Positions 1 through 11,902 of a stretch of 64,000 nt of DNA are shown in pieces. Source of the stretch: Roridomyces roridus. Its lineage: Eukaryota > Basidiomycota > Agaricomycetes > Agaricales > Mycenaceae. Within the stretch, counting starts at the first letter, position 1. Every line of letters starts with the position of its first letter. The stretch is from positions 186,001 through 250,000 of the forward strand of contig JARKIF010000057.1 of the NCBI GenBank assembly GCA_029378245.1. Reading direction: 5' to 3'. The position numbers and the translations under genes were made by a program. A model generated the notes under the pieces. That model ran no database searches and was not told the origin of the DNA. It saw only the letters and a list, made by a program, of their open reading frames with translations.

Positions 1-206
1 GATGCTGGAGCCCCGGAGCCCAACTTGACGGAGCACCCGGGAAAGGTCGGAAATCGCGCTGGTGTAGATTCGATTGGAGTGTAATCTGTCCGCTCTGTCA
101 GAGCCCGCTTTCCTCATTGGGGCCGCTTCCGCCTGCGGGTATAGATCCTCCTCCTCCTCCTCCTCTGCGCTCCCTTATGATTGACAACAACACTGTTGGC
201 GAAAAC

Positions 207-297
207 ACACGCATGGTGAAGCGGTTATCATGCTTGTCAGCGCGATTCCCGCTACACCACGAAGCAAGCGGCAGGGGCTCGACTCCCCTTGCGTGTA
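207..297 (+). tRNA. tRNA-like gene, possibly intron-containing or a pseudogene
   Basis: The ends pair as a 7-bp acceptor stem (ACACGCA at 207-213 with TGCGTGT at 290-296) followed by A297. An A-box-like TGGTGAAGCGG lies at 214-224, and the T arm is AGGGG / CTCGACT / CCCCT, one base from the B-box consensus. An anticodon stem CTTGT/GCAAG can be drawn only if about 20 extra nt are an intron, and then position 33 is not T, so the anticodon cannot be assigned. It may be a decayed tRNA or a tRNA-derived repeat; a tRNAscan-SE or Infernal run would decide. Confidence 0.35.
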
Positions 298-558
298 TCT
301 TCATCACGAAAACGGGAAAATCATTCCACTGCATTGCAATGATCGGAATGCAGCAGAATGACCGAAATTCCCGAAATCATTCCGATCGGTTCGGCAGCCA
401 TTGCCCACGCACAAGAATTCCGGCAGGCTTGGCAGATGCCAAGCATTGGGCATGCCTATGACCATTGTAATGCATTGCAACACCGCACACAAGCGGTCAT
501 TCCAGCCCATATAATTACTCAATAATGCTTATAATAATATTGCTCACATTCACACAAA

Positions 559-1291
559 TCAAGGAGGGAGAAAAATGAATAAATTGGGAAGTGCTATGTA
601 CGGGACTACGATACATCGACCGTTGACGGCATAGTGATAATCATGCGGAGATGAAGAACAGGCGGTTTGGGAGAGTTCGTTGGGTAGACGAGGGTAGACG
701 TTGAGCAGGACTTCGGCACATGGGGCAGCACTAGCTACAGCTTCAGAAACAGGTATAATTTGAGGTTTGGCAGCGACTTTGAAGTTGAAGGGCTGTGCGG
801 TACGGAGTTGAAGACGTGCGATCGACAGGCTTGAGCGAGTTTGTGGCGTTCGGCGCGAGGGGACTTGACGAGATGTCCAAAGGATGGGTCGGCACAACCG
901 GAACCAGGAGCATGGGACGAACTTGAGTCCTGGCGGAGACAGCGACGATCAGATCCTCTTGGCCAGCGGTGGCACGCTCGACAGTGCCAAGGACGAAGAG
1001 TTCTCAGTTGTGACGATGAGTCGGCCCACGAGGGACGCGGTATCCAGGCCTTCGTGTGTTGAGGCTTCATGCAACTCGTCGAAAGGCGCGGGCAGGAGAG
1101 GGAGGGAAGGAAAGAAGAGAGAGAGCACCTTGCACGACGTCCAGCGGATGGTATGCGGCCACGACAGCTTCAAGACTAAAGTGCTTGCTCCGCTTGAGCC
1201 GGTATCGGGAAACTGTGGGTAGTTGACAACAACGGTATAGAAGATGGCCCAGGGACAGTCGAGGGACTTCAACAAGACACCGCTCCGACAA
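559..1291 (-). other. Possible remnant of a minus-strand gene
   Basis: Two stretches of minus-strand frame have normal protein-like composition: one at about 1140-1200 (…HFSLEAVVAAYHPLDVVQ), the other at 559-800 (…ISPVSE-like, ending LFIFLPP). They could be exons of one gene, but no start and no consistent splice chain was found and no family was recognised. This may be a degraded gene or chance open frame. Confidence 0.2.
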
Positions 1292-1410
1292 TCAACTCCC
1301 TACAACTTCATTCGCTCCACCCTGACGTCGGAGGACACGCACTTGCCATTCCATTTCATACCAACGACTCGATTATGCGCGTTATCATCCTGGACCTCTC
1401 AATCTACCCG

Positions 1411-1757
1411 AGTCGATCCCCGCTTCATGGGTATGCGAGACATACCCATCCAACCATTTTCACGTCACGTCCAGTGGAGTCGACTACCAAGCCATTCTCC
1501 CATCGCTTTTCAGTGGTCATCCCCAGCCACTCCCAATCCTCAATCCAATTTCCTCCCCGCATCCAAGTCTGCAAAAAGCGACCTCGTTCAACAAGCGGCG
1601 TTATATCAATCAACCGCGACTCTAACAAGTCCATTCGCTCTCGGGGCCATTGGCTCAACTCACGATTGGTGGGTATGCGAGCTACGACCCTCTCCATTCT
1701 CGCTCCGAGACCAGTCGATCCCCGCCTCATGGGTATGCGAGACATACCCATCCAATG
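1411..1757 (+). repeat. Pair of direct repeats each containing a short hairpin
   Basis: About 40 nt at 1411-1453 recur at 1714-1757 with one difference. Each holds the inverted repeat ATGGGTATG / CATACCCAT around a 5-nt loop, and a partial third copy (GGGTATGCGAG) lies near 1671. No gene explains them. They could form hairpins in RNA or DNA or be palindromic protein sites. Confidence 0.6.
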
Positions 1758-2208
1758 CGCGTCCATTGTTTCATCCAAGGCCAGTCCATTGTCTCAGTCT
1801 ATTTATCCGTTGACCTCCGCCGCTACATCTCAACCTCTTTATCGGACTTCTCCGGTCAACTACTTCAGTATCTCGAGTATCGTTTGTTTAATAGATCCTT
1901 TTGCTGCCGAGCGCGCCGAGCCCAGCCAATTTTACCCCTTTTGGAATTTCGTTGCAGAATGTGCAACGAAACTTGTCACGTGTGCGCGAGTGAACTTGAC
2001 TCTTGCATTGGTTTCTCGCTCTACTGCTCTGTCCTCGAAACTGCTCGCGCCACGACCTGGATGACACGTTCGTGCCGACTGACGGCCGATCCCATGACTG
2101 GCAACTTCTTTTCGGCCCATCAACTTTATTTTACGTCTCTTCCTCTCCTTCCACCATGTCCAAGCGCGGCGGTGGAAGGATAGGCCCTCCAGGCTCCGGG
2201 AAATCACG

Positions 2209-2276
2209 TGTCAGCGCGATTCCCGCTACACCACGAAGCAAGCGGCAGGGGTTCGACTCCCCTTGCGTGTATCTTC
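2209..2276 (+). repeat. Truncated duplicate of the tRNA-like element
   Basis: These 68 nt match 235-302 with a single difference. Here the B box reads GGTTCGACTCC, a perfect consensus, but the 5' half with the A box and acceptor strand is absent. The copy starts abruptly inside the anticodon-arm region, which looks like a 5'-truncated copy. A T-run that could serve as a Pol III stop lies about 20 nt downstream. Confidence 0.6.
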
Positions 2277-2499
2277 TTCGTGTATCTTCTTCCACGATTT
2301 TTTGACTCTCAGACTTCCTTTCCCTGCGCCATTTGTGCCCACATCCCAAGTTGGTTTTCCCACTTCGGGAATCCAGCCTTCTCCTTGTTCCTCGAGTTTC
2401 ATCTTTCATTCCGCGTCCCGGCGCTGTAATGCATCTATATCTGCATTCAGAATGTCCTCGACAAAACCTAGGCACACATAATCTGCCACAATGATTCAA

Positions 2500-3183
2500 T
2501 TGCAGACGAGGTCCACCACCTACTTTCTCGGGTTTCCTTGACGAACTTTGTTAGACTGCGGGGTTCTCGGTAGGCTCGGACCAGCACTATATTGCAGTAG
2601 AGAATTACTTGCAATATAAATTCCTCCCCTGCAAAAGTACCAAGGAGGGCTGGTTCGAGTCTAGGTTCTCGGATGAGAAGTCGCAGAACTCTGGATCCTT
2701 GCTGGTGGGAGTTGTACTTAGACCAAACTTAGACTGCGGTTGAGTCGGTAAAACTCTGTCGTTGACGAGAATGCTACGAGTATGTATCATAATGTATGTA
2801 CAGACTCTTTATACTAACTAAGCTACGGAAAGCAGCAACGCTGTGCCGCCGCGGCGGGCCGGCGGCTTATTGCTCTTGACTGTGCCGCAAGCCTGTGGCT
2901 GCGCCGTTGCTCCTTGATCACTAAGACTGCCGCTAGCCCTCAGCCCTGACAAAGTTTCAACGGGGGTTCGACCTAGTCTCTTCCAGACGCTATATACTAT
3001 TAGCTCGTACCTCGCTAGTATATAGGTTCGACCGTCCAACTGGTCTTGCAACCCTTTGGACGGCGCTCCGGAGACTTTTATGTTTCGATAACTCACCGAA
3101 AGTCCCATCTTACCCTGGAAAGTTGTGTGAGAATTGTTGGAAAATTGGCTCAGAGCACTCGTGCCGAGGTTGGCTGCCGGGGT
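2500..3183. other. Intergenic, nothing recognised
   Basis: No open frame with protein-like composition, RNA gene or repeat was recognised between the tRNA-like fragment and the first F-box gene. Confidence 0.5.
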
Positions 3184-3200
3184 CAATCATTTTCTGATCT
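3184..3200 (+). promoter_or_regulatory. Conserved upstream box of the F-box array
   Basis: A CAATCATTTTCTGATCT-type box lies 38 bp before the start of the first F-box gene. The same motif is at 7243-7259, also 38 bp before the third gene, and a variant is at 5302-5318, 50 bp before the second. It is shared by three paralogs, so it is either a promoter element (CAAT-like) or residual similarity from duplication. Confidence 0.4.
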
Positions 3201-3221
3201 CGCCTCTTGTCTTTCTCCTCC

Positions 3222-4777
3222 ATGCATCGCTGCCTGCAGGTTCCTGAACTCGTGGCGCTCATCAGCTCTCATCTAATAACACCATGGTACTCGACACCTG
3301 CGGAACGCCGAGACCTCGCTATGCTGGCAAGGACCTCGACCGTTTTCTCCGACCACGCACTTAGACTGCTTTGGGCGTCGGTGGCTCTGATGAATCTTCT
3401 TCGGTGCCTCCCTTCGGATGCCTACAGTCTGACCGAAGAAGTAAAGATGTACAATGCATACTATAGAATGGTGCGTGGCACAATGACTCGCTGAATATCG
3501 ATTCACCATCGTCAAAGACGCCGCGTCGGTCATTGGAAGAACCGGACTTTGAGCGCGTGCGCTTCTACGCACGATACATCCGGCGCCTCGATTCCGATTC
3601 TCATAATGGCTCAGCCATGGTCGGCAGTGTTCGTCCTTGGCTCTCCGAGTCGATGTTCCCCCTTCTTCAACGGGTAGATTGCTTCTCCCGGCAAGATGAT
3701 GGCATTCATTTTCTCGAATCCTTCCTCTTCCCGCAGCTCACCTCAATCTGCATGCCAGGCGACTTCCCCGCCGCTTCCGCATTGGTGTCGCAACTCGCGA
3801 CTCGTTGTCCCCAGCTGACATACTTATCATGCTCAAATCACGCAGTCCCGACTGCTGTCTTTGCGTTGTCGGAATGCGTACGCGGATTGTACCACATTCA
3901 GACACTTTATACGGACGTGCTTGATTGTCCTGCCCTTGACCATCTCTCTCGGCTCTCGAGCCTCCAGGAGTTGATTCTGAACGGGATGATCCCTACCGAC
4001 TTCCCTACTCCAGGAAGCCAGCCGTTGTTTCCATCACTCGTGTATTTCTACGCCACCGAGATCGATTCCGCGTCTCGCTTTCTCCAACGGGGCAAAGACA
4101 TTGCACTGGCCGCGTTGATTTTGAAAAAGAACCACCCGAGACCTGTTCCTTCAACTTCGGACGAGATGCATCGCCTGCTTTCCGCCATGGAGAGTGGGAT
4201 TTCGTATTCCTCCCTGACGGACTTCGGATTCACCGATGGGAAGGCTGGCTCATTTGACCGTTCCGACGCCCTCATCTATACCATCCGTGCTTCGTCGCTC
4301 CGCTGCCTTTTCTGTTTCAACAATCTCACCGACGTCTCGATTGAGACAGTCGTTGGCTTCGACCTGGACAACGCCACGGTTGCCGACATGGCTCGCTCTT
4401 GGCCGCATATCAAAGAGTTGTTGCTGCAGACACGCTTCGGCGTCTCTCGGCCTCGCACTACCCTCCACTGCCTAGAGGCATTCGCCGAATATTGTCCCGA
4501 TCTCGTCAAATTGTGTATCTCATTCGACGCCACTGTGATTCCCAAATCACAAGGAGACTTCCGCCTCAAAGATTTGATGATGCTGCAAGTCGATGCGTCG
4601 CCCATTTCGGAAGCGGATCCCGTTGCCCAAATTATCTTGCGTATCTGCCCGCGGCTCACGGATGTCTGGACGCTGTCTTATGCGGATATCGAGTGGGAAG
4701 AAACTGAGGCGGAGTACTTTGCTATCTGGCAGAAGGTGGGATCTAATTTGCGAGGCGGTAAATCTCCTGAAGCCTAG
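3222..4777 (+). CDS. F-box/LRR-like protein, array member 1
   Basis: Two exons, 3222-3470 and 3518-4777, joined by a 47-nt GTGCGT…AAAG intron, give 502 aa. Residues 1-45 form a degenerate F-box beginning MHRCLQVPELVALISSHL, followed by ARTSTVFSDHALRLLWASV, the usual basidiomycete F-box layout. The rest has repeated Leu-rich strands and a conserved block 'DMARSWPHIKELLLQTRFG', consistent with an LRR-like fold. Such proteins usually bridge substrates to an SCF ubiquitin ligase through Skp1; the substrate is unknown. Start chosen because three paralogs share this Met and its upstream box. Intact reading frame. Confidence 0.85.
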
Positions 4778-5351
4778 TGTTGCCGCCATGTGAAGTGACC
4801 TAGCGCTGAGGCCATCTGCCATATGTATAAACGAGTAGTAATCCACCTCTTTTGATGCATCGTGATAACTGGGAGTGTGCTCTAGCCTCTCTATCCAGTG
4901 GGAGATTGGAGCGAAGTAACCCTCAAATATTCCCCGAATTTATCCAATTCGACGCGACTGCAACGCGACCGTGTTTCCTACTAGCACTCAACGACGTTCT
5001 GTGATTCCATAGGTCGGGACACAGTATAGCTCGACGCCGTAGTGCGGTCGTCTCGGGAAAGAAGTCTTGAACCCTGGGTTCTGAGTTTGCGGCGAGTATT
5101 TAGATCAAATTTAGATGGCGTCGGCGGCGGTACTCAAGACTTAAGTAGTAACTTATGTGAGTCCAAGTACGGTGGGTCCGGCGAAAATTCAATGATGTCG
5201 GTCAATATAGATGCGAGACAATATGTTCTCTTTTCGTTTCTTCTCCCATCACACCTGGTTAATTTTGGCCGGCCGAAGGTAAGCCGGCGTACGCAAGACT
5301 GTCAATCATTTTTAGATGATCTTACCTCTTGCCTTTCTCCGTTTCTCCGTC
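4778..5351. other. Spacer between F-box genes 1 and 2
   Basis: No gene seen. The last 50 bp contain the conserved CAATCATTTT box of the array. Confidence 0.5.
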
Positions 5352-6996
5352 ATGCATCGCTGCCTGCAGGTTCCTGAACTGGTGGCACTCATCAACTCCC
5401 ATCTACTACCGACGCCATCGAAATTGTCCCCATGGACACTTCCAGGATCGCTCCGCCGTCCAGACCATCGCGACCTCGCTGTGCTGGCAAGGACTTCGAC
5501 CCTTTTCTCTGAGCACGCGCTCAGAGTACTTTGGGCGTCAGTGGCTCTGATGAATCTACTTCGGTGCCTCCCTTCCGATGCCTACAGCTTGATAGTAGAA
5601 GAAAACGGCCACAGTAAAACAAAAAACTATACGATGGTGCGTGGCCTCAATGCGACTCGCTGGACGCGAATTGACTATCGTCACAAAGACGCTGCGTCGG
5701 TCATTGCAAGAACCAGACCTGGAGCGCCTGCGCTTCTACGCACGATACATTCGGTCCCTTCATTCCTATGGTCGTAATGTTGATTCGGCCATGGTGGATG
5801 ATATTCGTCCTTGGCTCTCCGAATCAATGTTTCCCATCCTTCGAGATGTATATTGGTCATGCCAGAAGGATGATGGTGTTCCTTTCCTCGAATCCTTCCT
5901 CTTCCCGCAGCTCACCTCCATTCGAATGCCAGGCGAGCTCCCCGCCGCCGTGGCATTGGTTTCGAGCCTCGCCACTCGGTGTCCCCAGTTGACACACTTA
6001 TCATTCCCCAACCATGCTGCTCCAGCTGCTGTCTCTGCGTTGTCAGAGTGCGTACGTGGATTGAACCACATTCAGTCGCTTTTTACGGACGTGCTTGATG
6101 GTCCTGCCCTTGACCATCTCTCTCGACTCTCGAGCCTGCGGGAGTTGGGTCTGGACGGGATGATCCCTGCCGACTTCCCTACTCCAGGAAGCCAGCCATT
6201 CTTCCCATCGCTTGTAGAGTTCAAAGCCACCGATCCTGATATCAATTCCGCGTCTCGCTTCCTCGAAAGGGGCAGCAACATTCCACTGGTCATATTTACT
6301 TTGGAATTACCTCTGACCCACGGCGGGTCTATGTATTCGGCGGCGGACGACATACATCGCTTGCTTACTGCCACGAAGAGTGGGATTGCTCTTGGCTCCC
6401 TGACTCGGTTCACATTCAGCGATGGGTATGGCTCATTCGACCCTTCCGACGCCCCCATCTATACCGTCCACGCTTCTTCACTCCGCTCCCTTTTCTCTTT
6501 CAACAATCTCACCGACGTGGACATTACAACAGCCGTTGGTTTTGGCCTGGATGACGCCACGGTCGTCGACATGGCTCGCTCTTGGCCGCATATCAAAAAG
6601 TTGATGCTGCAAACGTACTTCGGTGTCTCCCAGCCTCGAACCACACTCCGCTGCCTGGAGGCCTTCGCTCAATATTGCCCCCGTCTTGTCAAGTTGTCGA
6701 TCGCGTTCGACGCCACTGTGATTCCGAAATCACAAGGCGACTTCTGCCTCAAAGAGTTGAAGAGCCTTGTGGTCGATGCGTCGCCGATTTCAGAAGCAGA
6801 CCCCGTTGCCCAATTTATCGGGCGTATCTTGCCTCGGCTGAGGCACCTTGGGACGCTGGCTGATGTACTCAATGGGGATGAAGAATGGGAAGCCAGTGTG
6901 GTGCCAGAAGTGTTTGGGTACGACATTATCTGGAAGGAGGTCGCATCCATTCTGGGACGCTCCAGCTCCAGATCTCTTGGGGTCGCAATTCAGTAG
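5352..6996 (+). CDS. F-box/LRR-like protein, array member 2
   Basis: Exons 5352-5636 and 5689-6996 (52-nt intron at the same position and phase as in its neighbours) give 530 aa. The N-terminal F-box opens MHRCLQVPELVALINSHL. The Leu-rich body matches member 1 nearly throughout (for example 'LSSLRELGLDGMIPADFP'), and the C terminus ends with a 'FGYDIIWKEVASIL' segment shared with member 3. Probably a substrate adaptor of an SCF ligase. It arose by tandem duplication; frame intact. Confidence 0.85.
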
Positions 6997-7280
6997 TGAG
7001 TACTCTCAACTCCTTTGCCAGGCTATGAAGAGCGGCAGCGTGGATGTTGTACTTATTACGTGGATCTGCTGTGTACTTGGTCGATGAATCTGCATATCCA
7101 TAATGCTTCGGGGTCTGTTTTTCTGTTCCTGGGAGTGCGCATCAGTAGGGATAACCCGACTGTGGAGGACGTGGCGTGAACGTGCAATTCGGAGTCAATT
7201 CCTGACGACAGAAATTAGGCCGACGTCGGTTGTCGAAACTGCCAATCATTTTCTGATCTTGTCTCTTGCCTTTGTCCTCC

Positions 7281-8909
7281 ATGCACCGCTGCCTCCAGGT
7301 CCCTGAACTTGTGGCACTCATCAGCTCTCACATAATTCCGCCGTTCTCGACACCTGGGTATTCAGTACGCCGTCCGGAACGCTGCGACCTCGCTGTGCTG
7401 GCGAGGACCGCGACCGTTTTCTCCGGCCACGCATTGAGAATACTGTGGAAGTCGGTAGCTCTGATAAATCTTCTTCGGTGCCTCCCTTCAGATGCATACA
7501 ACTTGAGAGCAGAAGGACGCGACTTCGCAAAAAAATACACCATGGTGCGTGGCCTTGCCGTGACCCGTATGCCGATCTGACCGGGATCATCTTCAAAGAC
7601 GCCGTGTCGGCCATTGCAAGAACCGGACTTTACTAAGCGCGTGTGCTTCTACGCACGATACATCCGGCGCCTGGCCTCCGATGCTCATACTGCCGATGTC
7701 ACGGCAATGGTCGGCAATGTTCGTCCTTGGCTCTCCGAGTCAATGTTTCCCATTCTTCGAGATGTATATTGGTCATGCCAGAAAGATGACAGCGTTCCTT
7801 TCCTCGAATCATTCCTCTTCCCGCACCTCGCCTCAATCCACATGCCAGGCGACCTCCCCGCCGCCTTTGCATTGGTTTCGAGCCTCGGCACTCGTTGTCC
7901 CCAGTTGACACACCTATCCTGCTTCAATCATGCGATCCCGGCCGCTGTCTCTACCTTGTCAGAGTGCCTACGCGGATTGGACCACATTCAATCACTTTCC
8001 ACAGACGTGCTTGATGGTCCTGCACTTGACCGTCTCTCTCGTCTCTCGAGCCTTCGGGAGTTGACTCTGAGCGGCATCCCTGCCGACTTCCCTTCTCCAA
8101 CAGGCCAGCCGTTTTTCGCATCGCTTGTGGATTTTCAAAGCCACAACCTTGATTCCGCCGCTCGCTTCCTCGAATGGGGCAATAACATTCCACTGGTGAC
8201 GTTTATTTTGGAATACTCCTTTGAAGATCCTCGGCCTGCGTTTTATTCAACTGCGAACGAGATGCATCGCCTTTTTTCTGCGATTGAAAGCGGGGTTTCT
8301 CGTTCCTCCCTGACAAATTTGACATTCACGGAGGGGTATGGGCAATTTAATCGATCCGACGCCCTCACCCATACCATACGTGCTTCGTCGCTCCGCCGAC
8401 TTTTCGCTTTCAGTAATCTTACCGACGTCGCCATCCTAACCGCCGTTGGTTTCGACCTAGACGATGCCACGGTTGTCGACATGGCTCGCTCTTGGCCGCA
8501 TATCAAGCGCTTGCTGCTGGAGACATACTTCGGTTTCTCCCGGCCTTGCACCACCCCCCGCTGTCTGGCGGCCTTCGCCCGATATTGCCCCCGTCTCGTC
8601 GAGCTGTCCATCGCCTTCGACGCCACTGTGATTCCGGAATCACAAGGCGACTTCTACCTCGAAGATTTGACGAGGCTGGAAGTCGATGCGTCGCCCATCT
8701 CGAGAGCGGATGCCGTTGCACAATTTATCGGGCGGATATGTCCACGACTGAGGCACGTTGGGACGCTGGTTGAGGCACTCGATGGGGATGAAGAGTGGGA
8801 AGGCAATATGGTGCCAGAAGTGTTTGGGTACGACATTATCTGGAAAGAGGTCGCATCCATTTTGCGAGGTTCTCGTGAAGAGGAGCATCACGCCGCCGCC
8901 GCCGCGTAA
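7281..8909 (+). CDS. F-box/LRR-like protein, array member 3
   Basis: Exons 7281-7544 and 7599-8909 (54-nt intron, phase 0) give 524 aa. The F-box (MHRCLQVPELVALISSHI) and the Leu-rich body are closest to member 2, including the tail 'VPEVFGYDIIWKEVASIL'. The protein ends with an alanine run. The upstream box at 7243 is identical to member 1's. Likely SCF substrate adaptor, recent duplicate, frame intact. Confidence 0.85.
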
Positions 8910-9336
8910 GGGAATATTCCATCCAGGGGGGGGGAGGTTGTGATTATACTTAGTTATGTGCAGGTCGACAAATTCCGGTACTCATATTCCCTCAGTCGCA
9001 AACGCGGCTCTCTCCTTCAGTAAGGACTGAGGACAGCACAATCTCGGTAATGAGGCCTCATTTCAACTTGAGTAATGTAAGTGTCCCCAACCCCATCGCG
9101 CAGAGCGAAAGTCGGAGGGAACTTTCGAAGGTGCCGGCACGAGGATTCTAAGACCCTTGTCCACCCACTCGTTGTACCTGACGCAGCTAATTTTACTATT
9201 GGGGTGAATTCTGAGTTGCCTCCTGGCACTCCCTTATCCGCGCCGCCGCCACCTGCCCTTCTTAAGTAAGAGACATGCCGCACCACGTGCATACACCCAA
9301 CCTTGCTCAGCGCCCCACCATCCACTGCGCACCTCC
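8910..9336. other. Spacer between F-box genes 3 and 4
   Basis: No gene or repeat recognised. The upstream box shared by members 1-3 is not seen here, in line with the divergence of member 4. Confidence 0.5.
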
Positions 9337-10932
9337 ATGCACCGTTGCTTCCAGCTCCCCGGTGGCGAGATTGTGGAACGTATATGCTTTCATCTGGACC
9401 GCCAGGTACGCCCCCGCTGGAGAGGGGTGGCTGAAGTCGATTATCCGAGGCAGGGAGATCTCACCGCCCTCGCAAGAACGTCGAAGGTTTTCTCCAGCCA
9501 TGCACTCCCCATCATTTGGGAGTCTGTGTCCCTGGTGAATCTCCTTCGCTGCCTTCCATCGGATGCGTACAGTACCGAAATGGGAAACGGAATTTGGATC
9601 ACGGTACTCGGGGGAGTGGGCAGTCTGGTGCGTGGCCAGTACTTACTTAGTCCGTACACTCGTTGACAGCTCATATAGGAACTGCTTCGCACCTTGCAAG
9701 ACGGCGATTTTGACCGCATCCGCCTCTATGCTCCCTACATTCAGCATCTCTTCTGCGACATGAAGATCCCATTCACTGTGCTTCTGCCAGCAAGTCATTG
9801 GCTCCCCAAGAGCATGTTTCCGAAGCTTCGGGGTCTTCATTGTATGAGCGATCGTCAGGAAGGAGACCGTCATGGTGTCTACTTCCTCGACCACTTCCTT
9901 ACTCCCCAGATCACCTCCATTCGCATACCGGCTTATCGCGGCCACGGAGGTGCCACTACCTTTATGCTGCTGGTCAAGCTTCCCATTTGCTGCCCTCAGT
10001 TGCAAGACTTGACCTGTGTCACCCGATACCCGAGCAGTGACGCGGCGGCTACCTCCGTCGTCTCAAGCTGCGTGGCCCGCTTGAATAGCCTCAGGACGTT
10101 GAATATGGATCTACTCGACCAGGCGGCGCTCGCACATCTTTCTCGCCTTTCCAGTCTTCAGCATCTACGGCTGAAGGCATTCCCCTCTGATTTCCCTGCT
10201 GCCGAAGATGGAGCATACTTTCAATTCCTTCAAACGCTGCATTTCCACTCCGATATTCATTCGGTGTCCCAATTCCTCGAAAGAGGCCGCCGAATTCCGC
10301 TCGTGGAGTTCAAGTGCGAGTCTTCCACGTCGGCCATGGCAGACGAGGTAGACCGCCTATTTTCCGCCGTCTCCGGCGCAATCTCCCATCCCACACTGGA
10401 GCAATTCTCCTTGGACAACGGCTACATCAGCGATGAGCTGACCGATCTCATCCGATCGTCGTCCATCCGCAGCCTGTTTTGTTTCGTCAATTTGACGTTC
10501 TTATCTATCTTGTCCATCACGGGTATCGACTGGGATGACGCGACCGTCACCGACATGGCACGCTCGTGGCCGCGCATCAAGAGTCTCGAGCTCTTGGCGT
10601 TTCGTGGTACTGCTGCGCCACGCGCGACGCTCCGGTCTCTCGAGGCATTCGCTCAATACTGCCCGGATTTGACCGCCCTCGGCATCGCGTTCGACGCCAC
10701 CAGCGTTCCGACGTTGTCGACTTCCAATTTCTCACTCCCGGCCCTCACGTGGCTCGACGTCGAAGCGTCTCCCGTTTCGGACCCGCATGCAGTCGCCAAG
10801 TTTCTAGAGGCAATTTTTCCGAGACTGGAGACTCTTCAGACGCTCGTTGATGGTGCGGGAAGTGAGGAGACGCTGCAGCTGGAATATGATGAGGTTTGGA
10901 AGGAGGTGGATGCTATTCGGAAAGGGAGTTGA
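9337..10932 (+). CDS. F-box/LRR-like protein, divergent array member 4
   Basis: Exons 9337-9627 and 9679-10932 (51-nt GTGCGT…TAG intron) give 514 aa. The start MHRCFQLPGGEIVERICFHL has the F-box pattern but is clearly less like members 1-3. The intron position and the landmark blocks (CLPSDAYS, DMARSWPRIKSLEL, CPDL near the C terminus) are kept. It is the oldest member of the array by similarity. Predicted SCF adaptor; target unknown. Confidence 0.85.
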
Positions 10933-11902
10933 ATGAGTAAATGCATATGTCGCGAAGGTGCGGAGGAAGAGAAGATGAATATTTCTTGGACTGTATAATA
11001 TGTACTCGAGTTGAATTCAACGACCTGTTTGCGGATTGATTGCATTTTGCTTTGAGAAGATGTGTGGATCGACCGGGAATTTCAAAAATTTACGGACATG
11101 AGTCTAGATGGCGGCTGAACGAGCGAATGAGACGCCCTCAGTCACGGCTGAAGCGCTGAAGTTTCAAGTTGACAATTCTAGTCTGGATTTTTGTCAAGTT
11201 GCGGTCGCGCGAAGAAAGTATTTGGGGCGGCATGCGTATTTCTCCGCGGCCCGGAATGAAACTTTGAAGATGAGAATGGTGAGTGAGAGAACACTACCGT
11301 ATTCGAAAATTGAACCAAAGTTGAACATTAGGTTGAACATGACCACGTGACACTGAATGATCCGCCATCAATCACTTCGGAACATTAGCGCCCACCATGT
11401 CGATCTGGCCACTGCTGCTGCAACAGGTCCATGGGAGCACTTCTTAAGCAGCGTTCAGCTACTCCTCTCCTCAGAGGCACAAACTGGGCTGAATCAACGT
11501 GCTGTGCGTCCGACGGAATTCACCCATTCATCCCCAACTAAAACGTGCGCATCAAGAAGAGGGCTTTGTAGTCCGGCTTCACGCCCTTGGGTTGCCGCAG
11601 GGCATATGGTACGTTTTTTCAGATGTGCTTCGAGACGTGTGGTCCATTCTTCTTTCAGGCTCCGTACGATAAGTCAAAGATATCATTCAACCTTGGCAAG
11701 GATTCTGACTTTCGAGACTCTCCGGGAACGTGGTGTTGGATTTAAACTCTCCGAGGATGGCCGTTGTCAGTTGAAGTGAGTTTTTTTTGCAGCTTTTCCG
11801 CGGGAAGGCCGTACGCCCTCGGACCCAAGCCTCACGGTATTCATAGATAAACTCGGATCATGGGTACACGACGCCTCGAGGCATCCTTGCACTCTCACCA
11901 CT
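10933..11902. other. Intergenic, nothing recognised
   Basis: About 970 bp between the F-box array and the DUF1479 gene. Short open frames occur but lack splice context or recognisable composition; no repeat seen. Confidence 0.45.

Noticed and set aside
1244..2183. Several overlapping open frames of 114-229 codons on both strands
   Set aside because: Composition follows the CT-rich DNA, frames overlap one another, and no splice chain or family signature was seen.
11357..11779. A 140-codon open frame upstream of the DUF1479 gene
   Set aside because: No recognisable composition, poor start context and no conserved relation to its neighbours.
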